From an uncultured Methanobrevibacter sp. (GTDB lineage: Archaea > Methanobacteriota > Methanobacteria > Methanobacteriales > Methanobacteriaceae), in NCBI RefSeq assembly GCF_902801725.1, contig NZ_CADCJB010000004.1, positions 42,103-106,102 of the forward strand: a DNA stretch of 64,000 nucleotides, written 5' to 3'. Under the pieces are notes generated by a model that had not been told where the DNA came from, did not search any database, and was given only the letters and a program-made list of their open reading frames with translations. How positions within the stretch are numbered: the stretch's first letter is position 1; each line of letters starts with the position of its first letter. Shown here piece after piece: positions 17,211-25,748 of this stretch. A program made the translations under genes and the position numbers.

Positions 17211-17801
17211 CTATGGTTTAATACCATTAAATAACAAATCTAAAAAGTCATCAGAATAATCCTTGTTTTCAACATCATGACGGTCATCGTATATCTTCCA
17301 CAATATAACAGATTGGAAAATCATACTGAAACACATCAATGACAGTACCTTAGGATTAATTTCCCTGACTTTGCCCTTTTCAATCTGAAACTTGAAAAAG
17401 TCCTCCAGTTTTTCAATAACTATGTCAGTAAAATTTGAAATTAAATGTTTGCGATCAGGAACTGCCCTAACATCTTCCATTGCTATTTTGATAATGCTGA
17501 AATCATTTTCAGGAATGTCTAAAATTTTATAAAAACAGCGATTAAGATAGTCGGCAATTTCATCATCATCACTAAACTCGAAAATGTCCTCCAATTTCCC
17601 AACAAAACGAGCAACATAGTACTCTTTCGTGATTTTTATTAGATTTTTTTTGGATTCAAACTTTCTGAAAATAGTTACTTCATTAACTCCTGCTTCTGCA
17701 GCAATTCTTTTGGTAGTTGCTTTTTTGGAACCCTCTTTTTGAAGAATGCCAAATGTAGCCTCCACAATTTTTTCTTCAGTGTTATCCAATTCAATAACCA
17801 T
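17211..17801 (-). CDS. TetR-family transcriptional regulator
   Basis: A 196-residue regulator. The N-terminal HTH reads EKIVEATFGILQKEG, then KKATTKRIAAEAGVNEVTIF and RKFESKKNL, the classic TetR DNA-binding layout; the rest is a helical ligand domain. The frame extends to 17873, but the ATG at 17801 matches the family start and the preceding sequence shows a TATA-like AATTTATATTAA, implying a leaderless start. Possible targets are its own gene or the MFS exporter; nothing in its own promoter repeats the MFS dyads. Confidence 0.88.
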   Translation of the reverse strand: MVIELDNTEEKIVEATFGILQKEGSKKATTKRIAAEAGVNEVTIFRKFESKKNLIKITKEYYVARFVGKLEDIFEFSDDDEIADYLNRCFYKILDIPENDFSIIKIAMEDVRAVPDRKHLISNFTDIVIEKLEDFFKFQIEKGKVREINPKVLSLMCFSMIFQSVILWKIYDDRHDVENKDYSDDFLDLLFNGIKP

Positions 17802-17906
17802 AATTATTAATATAAATTTTAAATAATTAAAAGTTATCCAATCTTCAAGAAAATAGGCCATACGAATGTGCAAAAAAAGAAATTAAAAAAATGGAATATG
17901 AAAATT

Positions 17907-18128
17907 TCAAAATCCATCATATGTATAAGCATCGTATGCTGCAAATAATCTCACGATTATACCGACGATTGTGTGGAGAAGAGCTATGCCTAAGAATAAA
18001 AGAGCAAACCACAAAATTATAAATCCTATTAAAAAAATCAATCCCCTTTCAATATAACCATTCATGAATTGCCCAAGGCCAGGTACAAAAAATGAGCATA
18101 CTGCTTTAACTAACCTGTCTGAATCCAT
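17907..18128 (-). CDS. Small two-helix membrane protein
   Basis: A 73-residue protein with two or three hydrophobic segments: SFFVPGLGQFMNGYIERG, then LIFLIGFIILWFALLFLG and LHTIVGIIVRLFAAYDAY. The pattern P-G-L-G-Q ... G ... A-Y-D-A resembles TM2/DUF5683-type small membrane proteins. The frame begins with GTG at 18140, but the ATG at 18128 has the SD GTGAGGG five bases upstream. Function unknown. Confidence 0.75.
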   Translation of the reverse strand: MDSDRLVKAVCSFFVPGLGQFMNGYIERGLIFLIGFIILWFALLFLGIALLHTIVGIIVRLFAAYDAYTYDGF

Positions 18129-18199
18129 AATAACCCTCACTTAAATCAATATATCTAAGAAATACTTACAATAATTTTTATACTTGATTGTATTTAATC

Positions 18200-19219
18200 C
18201 TATTCATTAATCATCAACGGCAAATTTCCAATGATTTTCGCCCCATTATTTATTTCGACAGTGTCTTCAAGGCGAACTCCGAATTCTCCTTCCAAATAAA
18301 TTCCTGGCTCCACTGTTAGAACCATGCCCTTTTCAATTACTGTTTCATCACGCGGAGAAAAACCCGGACTTTCATGAATATCCAGTCCAAGACTATGGCC
18401 TGTAGAATGGATAAATTTATCCCCATATCCATAATCTTCAATGATGTCTCGAGCAACTTTATCTACTTCACAACATTTCATGCCAGGTCGGATAGCTTTA
18501 ATTGCCTTGTCATGGGCTTCGGCCACAATATCCCAAATTTCATGCTGAAATTCAGTATAAACCATTGTACGAGTATTATCAGAGCAATAACCATCATAAA
18601 TAGCTCCCCAATCAACCAATATTGGCTGAGACAATTTTTTATCTTCAGGAATAGCATGCGGAAGACTTGAACTGGCACCACTAGTCACTATAGTATCAAA
18701 AGATTCCTTTGAAGCGCCATTTTCAATCATGTGCCTTACAAGATCGAATGCCACCTCTTTTTCACTGCAATTATTGTTTAGAATATCCAGCTGTTTGAAT
18801 GACTCTTGAGCAATTTCAGTCGCTTTTGTGATTTTTTCAATCCCCGAAGGAGTTTTAATCATTCTTTGCCTGTTAACATATGTCTTGGAGTCCACTTCAA
18901 AATCATCCCTGATCTTAACATATGTGCTAAAAGGCAGGCTGGGCTCGATAGCCAGACTTTTTACAGACTCTTTTTTTAGCTCATCAATAATGACTTCAAA
19001 AGATTCATATTTCCTTACTTCAATTGATGAATTCTTATTTGCAAGTTCCATATCCATGCCAGATGCATAAACAACAGGATTTTCTTTTATAATGCAAAAG
19101 GCAAAGCTAGTTGGCCTGTATCCTGAAATATATTCAACATTCGTAAATTCTGTAAGCAAATAAGCCTGAAAATCATCTTTTTCCAAATCTTTTAAAATAT
19201 TACTGATATGCAGATTCAT
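18200..19219 (-). CDS. M24 family aminopeptidase (Xaa-Pro peptidase type)
   Basis: A 339-residue enzyme with an N-terminal creatinase-like domain (about residues 1-125) and a C-terminal pita-bread domain. The metal ligands are visible: the two Asp of VDWGAIYDGYCSDNTRT, His in HSTGHSLGLDIHE, Glu in TVEPGIYLE and Glu in VRLEDTV. It should cleave the N-terminal residue from peptides with proline in position two, in the cytosol, for peptide recycling. Monocistronic; no SD, TATA-like AATAATTAAA just upstream. Confidence 0.9.
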   Translation of the reverse strand: MNLHISNILKDLEKDDFQAYLLTEFTNVEYISGYRPTSFAFCIIKENPVVYASGMDMELANKNSSIEVRKYESFEVIIDELKKESVKSLAIEPSLPFSTYVKIRDDFEVDSKTYVNRQRMIKTPSGIEKITKATEIAQESFKQLDILNNNCSEKEVAFDLVRHMIENGASKESFDTIVTSGASSSLPHAIPEDKKLSQPILVDWGAIYDGYCSDNTRTMVYTEFQHEIWDIVAEAHDKAIKAIRPGMKCCEVDKVARDIIEDYGYGDKFIHSTGHSLGLDIHESPGFSPRDETVIEKGMVLTVEPGIYLEGEFGVRLEDTVEINNGAKIIGNLPLMINE

Positions 19220-19335
19220 ATTTAATTATTTAGAAAAAGTATTATAAAAAAATAAGGAAATCCGAAAAACTGTTTTTCAATAAAATGCTTGAAAAAAGAT
19301 AATTTTATTAAAGTCAAATTAGATATTTTAACATT

Positions 19336-19977
19336 ATGATTAAATTTACAAGTAGTGAAGTGAGAGATTTAATAATTGCATTTATTGTTATTTCACTTTG
19401 TTTTGCAATAGCAAATGCAGGAAGAGACATGAATGCCATACTTCACCTATTACCTATGATTATGGTTGGTGTAGGTGCAGGTTTCATACTGCACGAACTG
19501 GGACATAAATTTGTGTCAATAAAATATGGTTATTGGGCTGAATTCAAATTATGGCCTCAAGGATTAATATTTGCACTTGTTACATCCTTTTTCGGATTTG
19601 TATTTGCAGCACCTGGTGCAGTTTACACATATGCAAATTACATGACTGATGAAATTAACGGTAAGATATCAATTGCAGGCCCTATTGTCAATATAATTCT
19701 TGCAATAATCTTTTTAGCAATATGCGTTGTGATTTACCCTAATGCATTATATTCACAGACTTCAATATTAATATTGAACGTTTGCGCTTTAGGTTTCAAT
19801 ATCAACAGTTTTCTTGCATTATTCAACTTGCTTCCAATCGGAAACCTTGACGGATCAAAAGTATTGAGATGGAATGTCGGAATCTGGATAATTACAATAG
19901 CCATTGCGGGAATCATGACATACATGTCAATGACAATTGGTGTTGAAAATATCATTAGATTAATTATAGGATACTGA
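19336..19977 (+). CDS. M50 family membrane metalloprotease
   Basis: A 213-residue membrane protein with about five helices. The zinc site HELGH is His53-Glu54-His57 and the third-ligand motif is NLLPIGNLDGSK in the C-terminal half, as in site-2-protease-like peptidases. The gene ends four bases before ycaO and is probably co-transcribed with ycaO and tfuA. Members of the compact archaeal branch have no established substrate; a membrane-linked regulatory or maturation role is inferred only from family. Confidence 0.85.
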   Translation: MIKFTSSEVRDLIIAFIVISLCFAIANAGRDMNAILHLLPMIMVGVGAGFILHELGHKFVSIKYGYWAEFKLWPQGLIFALVTSFFGFVFAAPGAVYTYANYMTDEINGKISIAGPIVNIILAIIFLAICVVIYPNALYSQTSILILNVCALGFNINSFLALFNLLPIGNLDGSKVLRWNVGIWIITIAIAGIMTYMSMTIGVENIIRLIIGY

Positions 19978-19980
19978 ACC

Positions 19981-21183
19981 ATGAGCAAAGAACTTACATA
20001 CTTCAAGGGAACTCATAGAGTAATTGCGCCCAAAAAAACCATTGAAAATACTGAAGACAAGTTAAAGACAGCTGGAATCACCCGTATTGCAGACATTACT
20101 GATTTGGATAGAATCGGACTTCCAATATATACTGCCATCCGACCCACAGCAGAAGACGGGGCAGTCAGCATTTATGGAGGAAAAGGAATTTCAAAAGACC
20201 ATGCAAAAGCATCAGCAATGATGGAAGGATTTGAAAGATATTCCGCTGAAATGCAAGAAAGCGACAATACCACAATAGCCAATTTAGATGAAATAAGCAA
20301 AAAGGGCAATTATATTGATCCAAAATTCCTAAATTTAGGTCAAAAATTAGAAAAGCAAGATTTAAGTGAATTGAATTTGGAGTGGAATCTGGCGAAAGAC
20401 ATAATTTCCGGTGACGAGTATTATGTTCCATCAAATGCAGTTTATCACCCATATACCCATGACAATTCTATCGATGGACTGTTCAAATCAAATACCAACG
20501 GCCTGGCATCAGGAAATGTTCTTGAAGAAGCAATTCTGCATGGTATGTTTGAAGTAATTGAAAGAGATGCATGGAGCATCTTTGAGTTAACCCATAAAAA
20601 TTATGCTCAAATTGATTTGGACACTATTGAAAGCGATATCATTAATGATACTGTTGACAAGTTCGAATCTGAAGGCATTAAAATAAAGCTGATGGATTTC
20701 ACTGCAGACATCAAAGTTCCAACAATAGCTGCCTCAGCAGATGATACAATTCTAAAGGATGCAGGGCTTTTGACTTTGGGAATGGGAACACATCTTGATC
20801 CAGAAGTTGCAATCCTAAGAGCATTGACAGAAGTGGCGCAAAGCAGAGCAACTCAAATCAATGGTGCTCGTGAAGACACCGTCAGAGCCGATTTTGCTCG
20901 TGAAGCAGGCTATGAGCGAATGAAAAGAATCAACAAATATTATTTCAGAGAAGAAGATGAAAAAATTAGTCTGGCAGATATCGAAAATAAGGCTACAACA
21001 TCAATAACTGAAGATATTGAAATTGTTAAAGACGAACTGGTATCCAATGACATTGGTAAAATTTTATATACTGATCTGACAAGACCTGAATTAGGTATCA
21101 GCGTTGTTCGTGTAATTATTCCAGAAATGGAACTTTATGCACTTGACCAGACCCGCGCAGGCTACAGATTTTTAAAAGTATGA
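19981..21183 (+). CDS. ycaO: YcaO-domain protein, McrA thioamidation type
   Basis: A 400-residue YcaO enzyme. The ATP-binding fold is seen in GKGISKDHAKASAMMEGFER and AILHGMFEVIERDAW, with EVAQSRATQI and the C-terminal LTRPELGISVVRVIIPEME. Methanogen members (formerly methanogenesis marker 1) activate a backbone amide with ATP so that a sulfur donor can turn Gly of methyl-coenzyme M reductase alpha subunit into thioglycine. The tfuA gene follows after four bases, which supports this role rather than azoline formation. No SD: the ATG lies three bases after the M50 stop codon, so translational coupling is likely. Confidence 0.92.
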   Translation: MSKELTYFKGTHRVIAPKKTIENTEDKLKTAGITRIADITDLDRIGLPIYTAIRPTAEDGAVSIYGGKGISKDHAKASAMMEGFERYSAEMQESDNTTIANLDEISKKGNYIDPKFLNLGQKLEKQDLSELNLEWNLAKDIISGDEYYVPSNAVYHPYTHDNSIDGLFKSNTNGLASGNVLEEAILHGMFEVIERDAWSIFELTHKNYAQIDLDTIESDIINDTVDKFESEGIKIKLMDFTADIKVPTIAASADDTILKDAGLLTLGMGTHLDPEVAILRALTEVAQSRATQINGAREDTVRADFAREAGYERMKRINKYYFREEDEKISLADIENKATTSITEDIEIVKDELVSNDIGKILYTDLTRPELGISVVRVIIPEMELYALDQTRAGYRFLKV

Positions 21184-21187
21184 TACC

Positions 21188-21838
21188 ATGACAAAAATCA
21201 TCATTTATACAGGACTATCACTTCCATTCAAGGAAGCAAAAGAGATTTTGGATTCACACGATGACATTGAAGTGATATACAAAAGGCCAATTAAAAGAGG
21301 AGAGTTAAATTTAGCATTGAATGAAAATCCAGACATCATTGCCATAATCGACGGCGTTTTTCATCAAAGCTCCGCTGTAGGACATAAAGAAATCTTAAAC
21401 GTTTTAAGAAAAGGAATTAAAGTTTATGGAGCATCAAGTATGGGTGCTTTGAGAGCATCTGAACTTGACACATTAGGAATGATTGGCATAGGATACTGTT
21501 ATGAACAATACACCTCTGGCGCGATTGATTCCGATGATGAAGTTGCAGTAATGCTGGACAGTGAAAGTTTAGAAGCACTTTCCGTGCCTTTAATAAATAT
21601 GAGATATGTTTTTACAAATGCCGTCAGTGAAAATATTATAACCGAAGAAGAAAAAGATGAACTGTTAATCATCGCCAAGAAAACCCATTACCCAAAGAGA
21701 AACTACTCTTCAATATTAAGCGAATCCGATTTGGATATTGACAAAAAAGGAAATCTAATAAATTTCATTCGTGAAAGTGATGACATTAAAAAAGAAGATG
21801 CAAAATCTTTATTGAAACATCTAAAATCAATTGCATGA
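21188..21838 (+). CDS. tfuA: TfuA-like partner protein for thioamidation
   Basis: A 216-residue protein with the TfuA core: IIYTGLSLPFKEAKEIL at the start, DGVFHQSSAVGHKEIL, then GASSMGALRASEL and a helical C-terminus. TfuA is thought to assist YcaO in delivering sulfur to the thioamide site in McrA. The order ycaO-tfuA with a four-base gap is the standard arrangement in methanogens. Confidence 0.92.
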   Translation: MTKIIIYTGLSLPFKEAKEILDSHDDIEVIYKRPIKRGELNLALNENPDIIAIIDGVFHQSSAVGHKEILNVLRKGIKVYGASSMGALRASELDTLGMIGIGYCYEQYTSGAIDSDDEVAVMLDSESLEALSVPLINMRYVFTNAVSENIITEEEKDELLIIAKKTHYPKRNYSSILSESDLDIDKKGNLINFIRESDDIKKEDAKSLLKHLKSIA

Positions 21839-21993
21839 TATATCATGAATGAAAAAATATTTAGAAATTGAACGGTAAAATAAATTTAAACCAAACAAAG
21901 AGTTATTAAAATAAAAATTTTTATTGAAACTACCTTTTAATTAATCATTAAATTCAGATACTAAAAGATAATTTCATTTCCAAAAAATAGTTA

Positions 21994-22018
21994 AAAGAGA
22001 TTAATTTTTCATCTCTTT
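21994..22018 (-). terminator. Hairpin at the end of the 22001 gene
   Basis: AAAGAGAT (21994-22001) pairs with ATCTCTTT (22011-22018). On the minus strand it overlaps the last codons and is followed by a T-rich stretch (ATTTTTTGG). Likely terminator of the minus-strand gene. Confidence 0.5.
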
Positions 22019-22456
22019 ATATTTTTTAAAAACAATGTCTGGAGTTTCAATACTCTGATCAAAAGTTGTGGAAAACTCTTTAATTTCAAACTCCTCATCA
22101 ACCTTTCTAAGTCCACTTAATGAAATATTACAACCTTCAATCTTAAATCCAACACCATCAGCATCAACACTGATTAAATTGATTTCAATTTCAGAAGCAT
22201 TATCCAAAGACTGATTGGCATTGACATCATATTTTATATTTAAAAATTTATGAGGTAGTATTTCATTAATTGTCCTTTTAATGACTGAATCAAAAAGCTC
22301 TAAAAATTTTTTAGCAGGAGGCAAATTATTAGCCCACCAATATGTAATTACGGAGTTAAGAATAATTTCATGTTCGGCAAAATCATCATAGAATCTTGCA
22401 CGAACATTAACAACACTATCATCAACTTTAATCAATAATACTGGACTAACCGCCAT
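22001..22456 (-). CDS. Conserved hypothetical protein, 151 residues
   Basis: A soluble alpha/beta protein not recognised by me. It starts MAVSPVLLIKVDDSVVNVRA and ends in a lysine-rich helix. Residues 1-60 look like a beta-rich segment followed by an amphipathic helix (WWANNLPPAKKFLELFDSVI). A GTGAT element lies before the ATG. It follows the CBS-domain gene by only 11 bases in the same direction, so it is probably co-transcribed with it. Confidence 0.7.
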   Translation of the reverse strand: MAVSPVLLIKVDDSVVNVRARFYDDFAEHEIILNSVITYWWANNLPPAKKFLELFDSVIKRTINEILPHKFLNIKYDVNANQSLDNASEIEINLISVDADGVGFKIEGCNISLSGLRKVDEEFEIKEFSTTFDQSIETPDIVFKKYKEMKN

Positions 22457-22467
22457 TTATATCACAA

Positions 22468-23307
22468 TTATTCAACTAATGATTTGATTAAATCACTTGC
22501 TCTTACAAGACCCACTAAATCCCCTTCAACACCAATTACAGGAATTTGTTCGATGTTTAAAGATTTCATTTTTTTAGCACAGTCTGTAACTTTAGTTTTT
22601 GAGTTAGCTACTTCAACATTACCTACAGCAACATCACCAACAACTTTATCAGTGAATTTCAAATGGTTTTTCTCAATGTATAATACTGAAGTGCTATCCC
22701 ATGACCATTTGTCTCCTTCGGTACCTACTGTAGAACTGTGTTCACTTCTTTCGGAAATAATTTCAATTTCAGCGATGAAATCAGTTTCAGTTAAAATACC
22801 GGACAATTTTGCATCGTCATCTAAAGCCAATACTGATTTTAATCCAAATTGATTCATGGTTTCAAATGCAACGTTTAATGGAGATTTTTCCCAGGTGGTT
22901 GGAACAGTGGTAATCATATAATTTTCAACAGCATCATCAACATCAACTTTTGTCAATGCTTTGGATACAAGGTCAAATGAAGTAATAATACCTACCAATT
23001 CCCCATCTTCATTTACGACAGGAACTCTTCTCACATTATTATCAATCATTACACGTGCAGCATCAGTTACATCGTCATCAGGACTGACTGTAACTAAATT
23101 TCTGCTCATTAACATTGCAATTTGTTCTTCATCAGGATTATTAATTAAATCTGAACGTGTAATTACACCTACTAACATATTAGTGTCTTCTTTTACTACT
23201 GGAAGTACTGCTTTCTTTTCTTTTCTCATTAAGTCTAAAACTTTTTCTCTGTTTCCAGGTACAGAAACACTTACAACACTTTTAGACATTGTTCTTTTGA
23301 CTAACAT
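22468..23307 (-). CDS. Protein of four CBS domains
   Basis: A 279-residue protein made of two CBS pairs. Repeats begin with MSKSVVSVSVPGNREKVLDLM, MSRNLVTVSPDDDVTDAARVM, MITTVPTTWEKSPLNVAFETM and a last one near residue 225 (VGNVEVANSKTKVTDCAKKM). Each repeat ends in a V.TR.D or V.A.DL type motif. CBS pairs bind adenosyl nucleotides and sense energy state; stand-alone proteins in methanogens usually have unknown partners. The SD AAGGTG precedes the ATG. Next to a universal stress gene, which fits nucleotide-responsive stress control. Confidence 0.92.
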   Translation of the reverse strand: MLVKRTMSKSVVSVSVPGNREKVLDLMRKEKKAVLPVVKEDTNMLVGVITRSDLINNPDEEQIAMLMSRNLVTVSPDDDVTDAARVMIDNNVRRVPVVNEDGELVGIITSFDLVSKALTKVDVDDAVENYMITTVPTTWEKSPLNVAFETMNQFGLKSVLALDDDAKLSGILTETDFIAEIEIISERSEHSSTVGTEGDKWSWDSTSVLYIEKNHLKFTDKVVGDVAVGNVEVANSKTKVTDCAKKMKSLNIEQIPVIGVEGDLVGLVRASDLIKSLVE

Positions 23308-23345
23308 AAAAACACCTTATAATCATACAAATAAAAGGTAGATAT

Positions 23346-23771
23346 CTAATGCACCACAAGTACTGCGCATTTAGCGGAGTTTACAACTTTATCCGCAACA
23401 CTACCCATAATAAATCTATCGAAGCCAGATTTACCTGAACTTCCCATAACAATTAAATCAACTTGTTCCTCATTTGCCACTTCTAAAATAACTTTAGCCG
23501 GAGAACCTTCCCTAATAACATGATTAATTTTGACATCATCTTCATTTAATTTATCAAAATCCTTAAGGTTTTCCTCGGATCTTTCATTTAAAACTTGATT
23601 TAACTGATATATTTCATCATCTAATGGAAGCCCGTTAACAAAATTATTTTCAGTGACGCTTACTGCAACAATTTCAGCTCCACTAACTTTAGCTAAAAAT
23701 AATGCATGTTTTTGTGCTTTTTTAGCGAATTCTGACCCATCTGTTGGGACCAATATCTTTTTATACATCAT
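23346..23771 (-). CDS. Universal stress protein A family
   Basis: A 141-residue UspA-fold protein: KKILVPTDGSEFAKKA at the N-terminus and the ATP-binding signature MGSSGKSGFDRFIMGSVADKV near residues 110-130. The G-2x-G-9x-G-S pattern suggests an ATP-binding subtype. The frame begins at 23792, but the SD GGGAG at 23778-23782 points to the ATG at 23771. It lies 38 bases upstream of the CBS-protein gene and may share its transcript. Confidence 0.92.
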   Translation of the reverse strand: MMYKKILVPTDGSEFAKKAQKHALFLAKVSGAEIVAVSVTENNFVNGLPLDDEIYQLNQVLNERSEENLKDFDKLNEDDVKINHVIREGSPAKVILEVANEEQVDLIVMGSSGKSGFDRFIMGSVADKVVNSAKCAVLVVH

Positions 23772-23810
23772 TAACATCTCCCTATATAGCATATGAATTA
23801 TACCATTATA

Positions 23811-24965
23811 CTATATGTTTAATTTTTTATTAATGATATATAATATATTTTTCGATTCACAGCGATTTATCATATTTAAGTATGGATTAGTAGAAAAAGA
23901 ATTTGACACTATAAATTCAGCAGAACTGCCAACTGAAATTGCAGACTTGCCCACAACATCATTAATTTCACTACCACATACATTTGTTGTAGCCATTTTT
24001 AATAATTCTTTTGGATTTAAATAATCATTATAGTAGACAGACATAAGTTTTAAGCTAAATTCCAACTCCCTAAACATATTTGGAGAATTAAGCATCACAT
24101 TATCAGTTCCGATTAATGGTTTGATACCCAAATTCAACATCCGATTTAATGGAGCCACCCCCACATTTAAAGTGGCATTGGCCCTTGGACAGACCACAAC
24201 ATTTTGATTTGATTTTGAAACTGACAGCAAGTCATCATTTTTAGGATTAGTGAGATGAACCAACTGACTGAAATCAGATTCGACTCCACGACCAATTTCA
24301 CTTTTATCAAACCTATCCAGAGATTCAAATTGGTTGGATTCAGACTCCGCCACATGAATTGATGAAATTTTATTTTGTTTATTGCATTCTTCAACAATTA
24401 CTTCCGCAGCTTCATCTGTGATTTCTCCAAAACCGCTTGGCGCAATCCCATCGGCAATCTTTAAAAGTTTTTTGACAGCTATTTTAACCCTTTTCAAATC
24501 AGGATCATCACCATAGAAACTATCATCCCTTCCCAGAATGATTGGTTTGATTGGAATGTTCTTGCTGGCTTTTCTTAAAAGTTCAACTCCCTTGATTCCA
24601 CCTTCCCGATAATCAATGAAATGAGTTGTTCCGCTTTCAACCATCTCCCACATTGTCTCTTTCATGGCAGAAATAATTTCTTCATCTTCCGCATTTGCTA
24701 AAGCGACGTGTTTTACCCCATTTGGAGGCTTGACCATTTCACTTAATGACAGAGAATATCCTTCATCCCGAATAATGGAATCACCTATATGCATATGGCC
24801 ATTGACAAATGACGGGCAGACAACTGCACCATCAACATCAATAATTTTACCTTCAGAAGATTCTTTTCCAATATCTACGATAATGCCATCATCAACGACA
24901 ATATTTTCTTTTGTTAATGTTAAATCTTGGCCTTTTAAAATGATTCCGTTAGCTATAGTAAACAT
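23811..24965 (-). CDS. Amidohydrolase family protein (SsnA/TrzA-like)
   Basis: A 384-residue metal-dependent hydrolase. The metal ligands His57 and His59 are in GHMHIGDS; later motifs are SSIHVAES and the catalytic Asp in IGTDNVML. N- and C-terminal beta segments form the composite sandwich of the family. Relatives deaminate adenosine derivatives or guanine, but substrate cannot be assigned from sequence. No SD is visible upstream of the ATG at 24965; a leaderless start is likely. Confidence 0.87.
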   Translation of the reverse strand: MFTIANGIILKGQDLTLTKENIVVDDGIIVDIGKESSEGKIIDVDGAVVCPSFVNGHMHIGDSIIRDEGYSLSLSEMVKPPNGVKHVALANAEDEEIISAMKETMWEMVESGTTHFIDYREGGIKGVELLRKASKNIPIKPIILGRDDSFYGDDPDLKRVKIAVKKLLKIADGIAPSGFGEITDEAAEVIVEECNKQNKISSIHVAESESNQFESLDRFDKSEIGRGVESDFSQLVHLTNPKNDDLLSVSKSNQNVVVCPRANATLNVGVAPLNRMLNLGIKPLIGTDNVMLNSPNMFRELEFSLKLMSVYYNDYLNPKELLKMATTNVCGSEINDVVGKSAISVGSSAEFIVSNSFSTNPYLNMINRCESKNILYIINKKLNI

Positions 24966-25093
24966 TAAAGGAAAATCTAATCTTTTTTATTAATAAATTT
25001 TTGCCCCTACATTAAATTTATTAAACTGAAAACAGTAATATTAAACTTAACAGAAAACAATGATTTTATATCTTTTTCATAGGAGAAAACCTT

Positions 25094-25678
25094 ATGAACT
25101 CTCAGGAAATACGCTATTTTTACAGAAATATTGTAAAGACTGGAAATGTTTACCGAGTTAAACATAACAATAAAGATTATGGAGAGTTTAAAAAATTATC
25201 CGACGCACTCTATGAAAGAGATGCCCTATTTTTTTGTAACTTTGATTATGATTTGCTTGTTGAATGCGATTTGGAAAACAAGTATGAAAATATAGACCTT
25301 CCACCATTTCCCGAAAAAAGACCTAAAGGAAGAATAAAAGGAACAAAAATAAACAAAAAAGAAAGAGAAGGAGAAATTCTCTTTGACCATAAAGTCAGAG
25401 GATTTTATATTAAGAGAATGGACGAAATAATCGGCTATTACGACACCATGACCGAAGCGTTTTACTACAAAAAACTTCTAATGGACAATGACTGGGACAA
25501 AAGTGTCCTGAATCATAATGTGAGCGAAAGGATTGATGTAAATATCATTATTGACCAGACAAAAGAATATAAAGTTAAATTAAATTTCTGTCCAAAGTGT
25601 AAAAACAGGTTGAAAATTGGTGAAGAGGAATGTCCTTCCTGCGGTATCAACATTAAGGAATATCTGTCCAGCAATTAA
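25094..25678 (+). CDS. AP2-like repeat protein with C-terminal zinc ribbon
   Basis: A 194-residue protein. Two segments look like small AP2-type beta-beta-beta-alpha DNA-binding units: residues about 18-50 (VYRVKHNNKDYGEFKKLSDA, then a helix) and about 98-135 (GFYIKRMDEIIGYYDTMTEA, then a helix). Between them is a basic linker PKGRIKGTKINKKER. The C-terminus is a zinc ribbon with FCPKCKNRLK and CPSCGI. The design suggests a DNA- or RNA-binding protein. The SD AGGAG at about 25080 fits the ATG. No known family name could be given; related proteins appear in Methanobrevibacter from memory only. Confidence 0.6.
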   Translation: MNSQEIRYFYRNIVKTGNVYRVKHNNKDYGEFKKLSDALYERDALFFCNFDYDLLVECDLENKYENIDLPPFPEKRPKGRIKGTKINKKEREGEILFDHKVRGFYIKRMDEIIGYYDTMTEAFYYKKLLMDNDWDKSVLNHNVSERIDVNIIIDQTKEYKVKLNFCPKCKNRLKIGEEECPSCGINIKEYLSSN

Positions 25679-25703
25679 ATTTTTAAAAAAAAAGAAAAAG
25701 GGC

Positions 25704-25748
25704 AGGTAAATTAAATTACCTACATAACATGGAGAAGAATTATTCTCC
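25704..25748 (-). terminator. Tandem hairpins ending the carAB transcript
   Basis: Two hairpins overlap or follow the carB stop: GGAGAA/TTCTCC (25731-25736 and 25743-25748) and AGGTAA/TTACCT (25704-25709 and 25716-25721). On the minus strand the second is followed by GCCC and a long T-rich run (complement of 25681-25700). Confidence 0.6.

Noticed and set aside
17802..17873. N-terminal extension of the TetR frame
   Set aside because: The extra 24 codons overlap a TATA-like promoter and do not resemble the TetR N-terminus.
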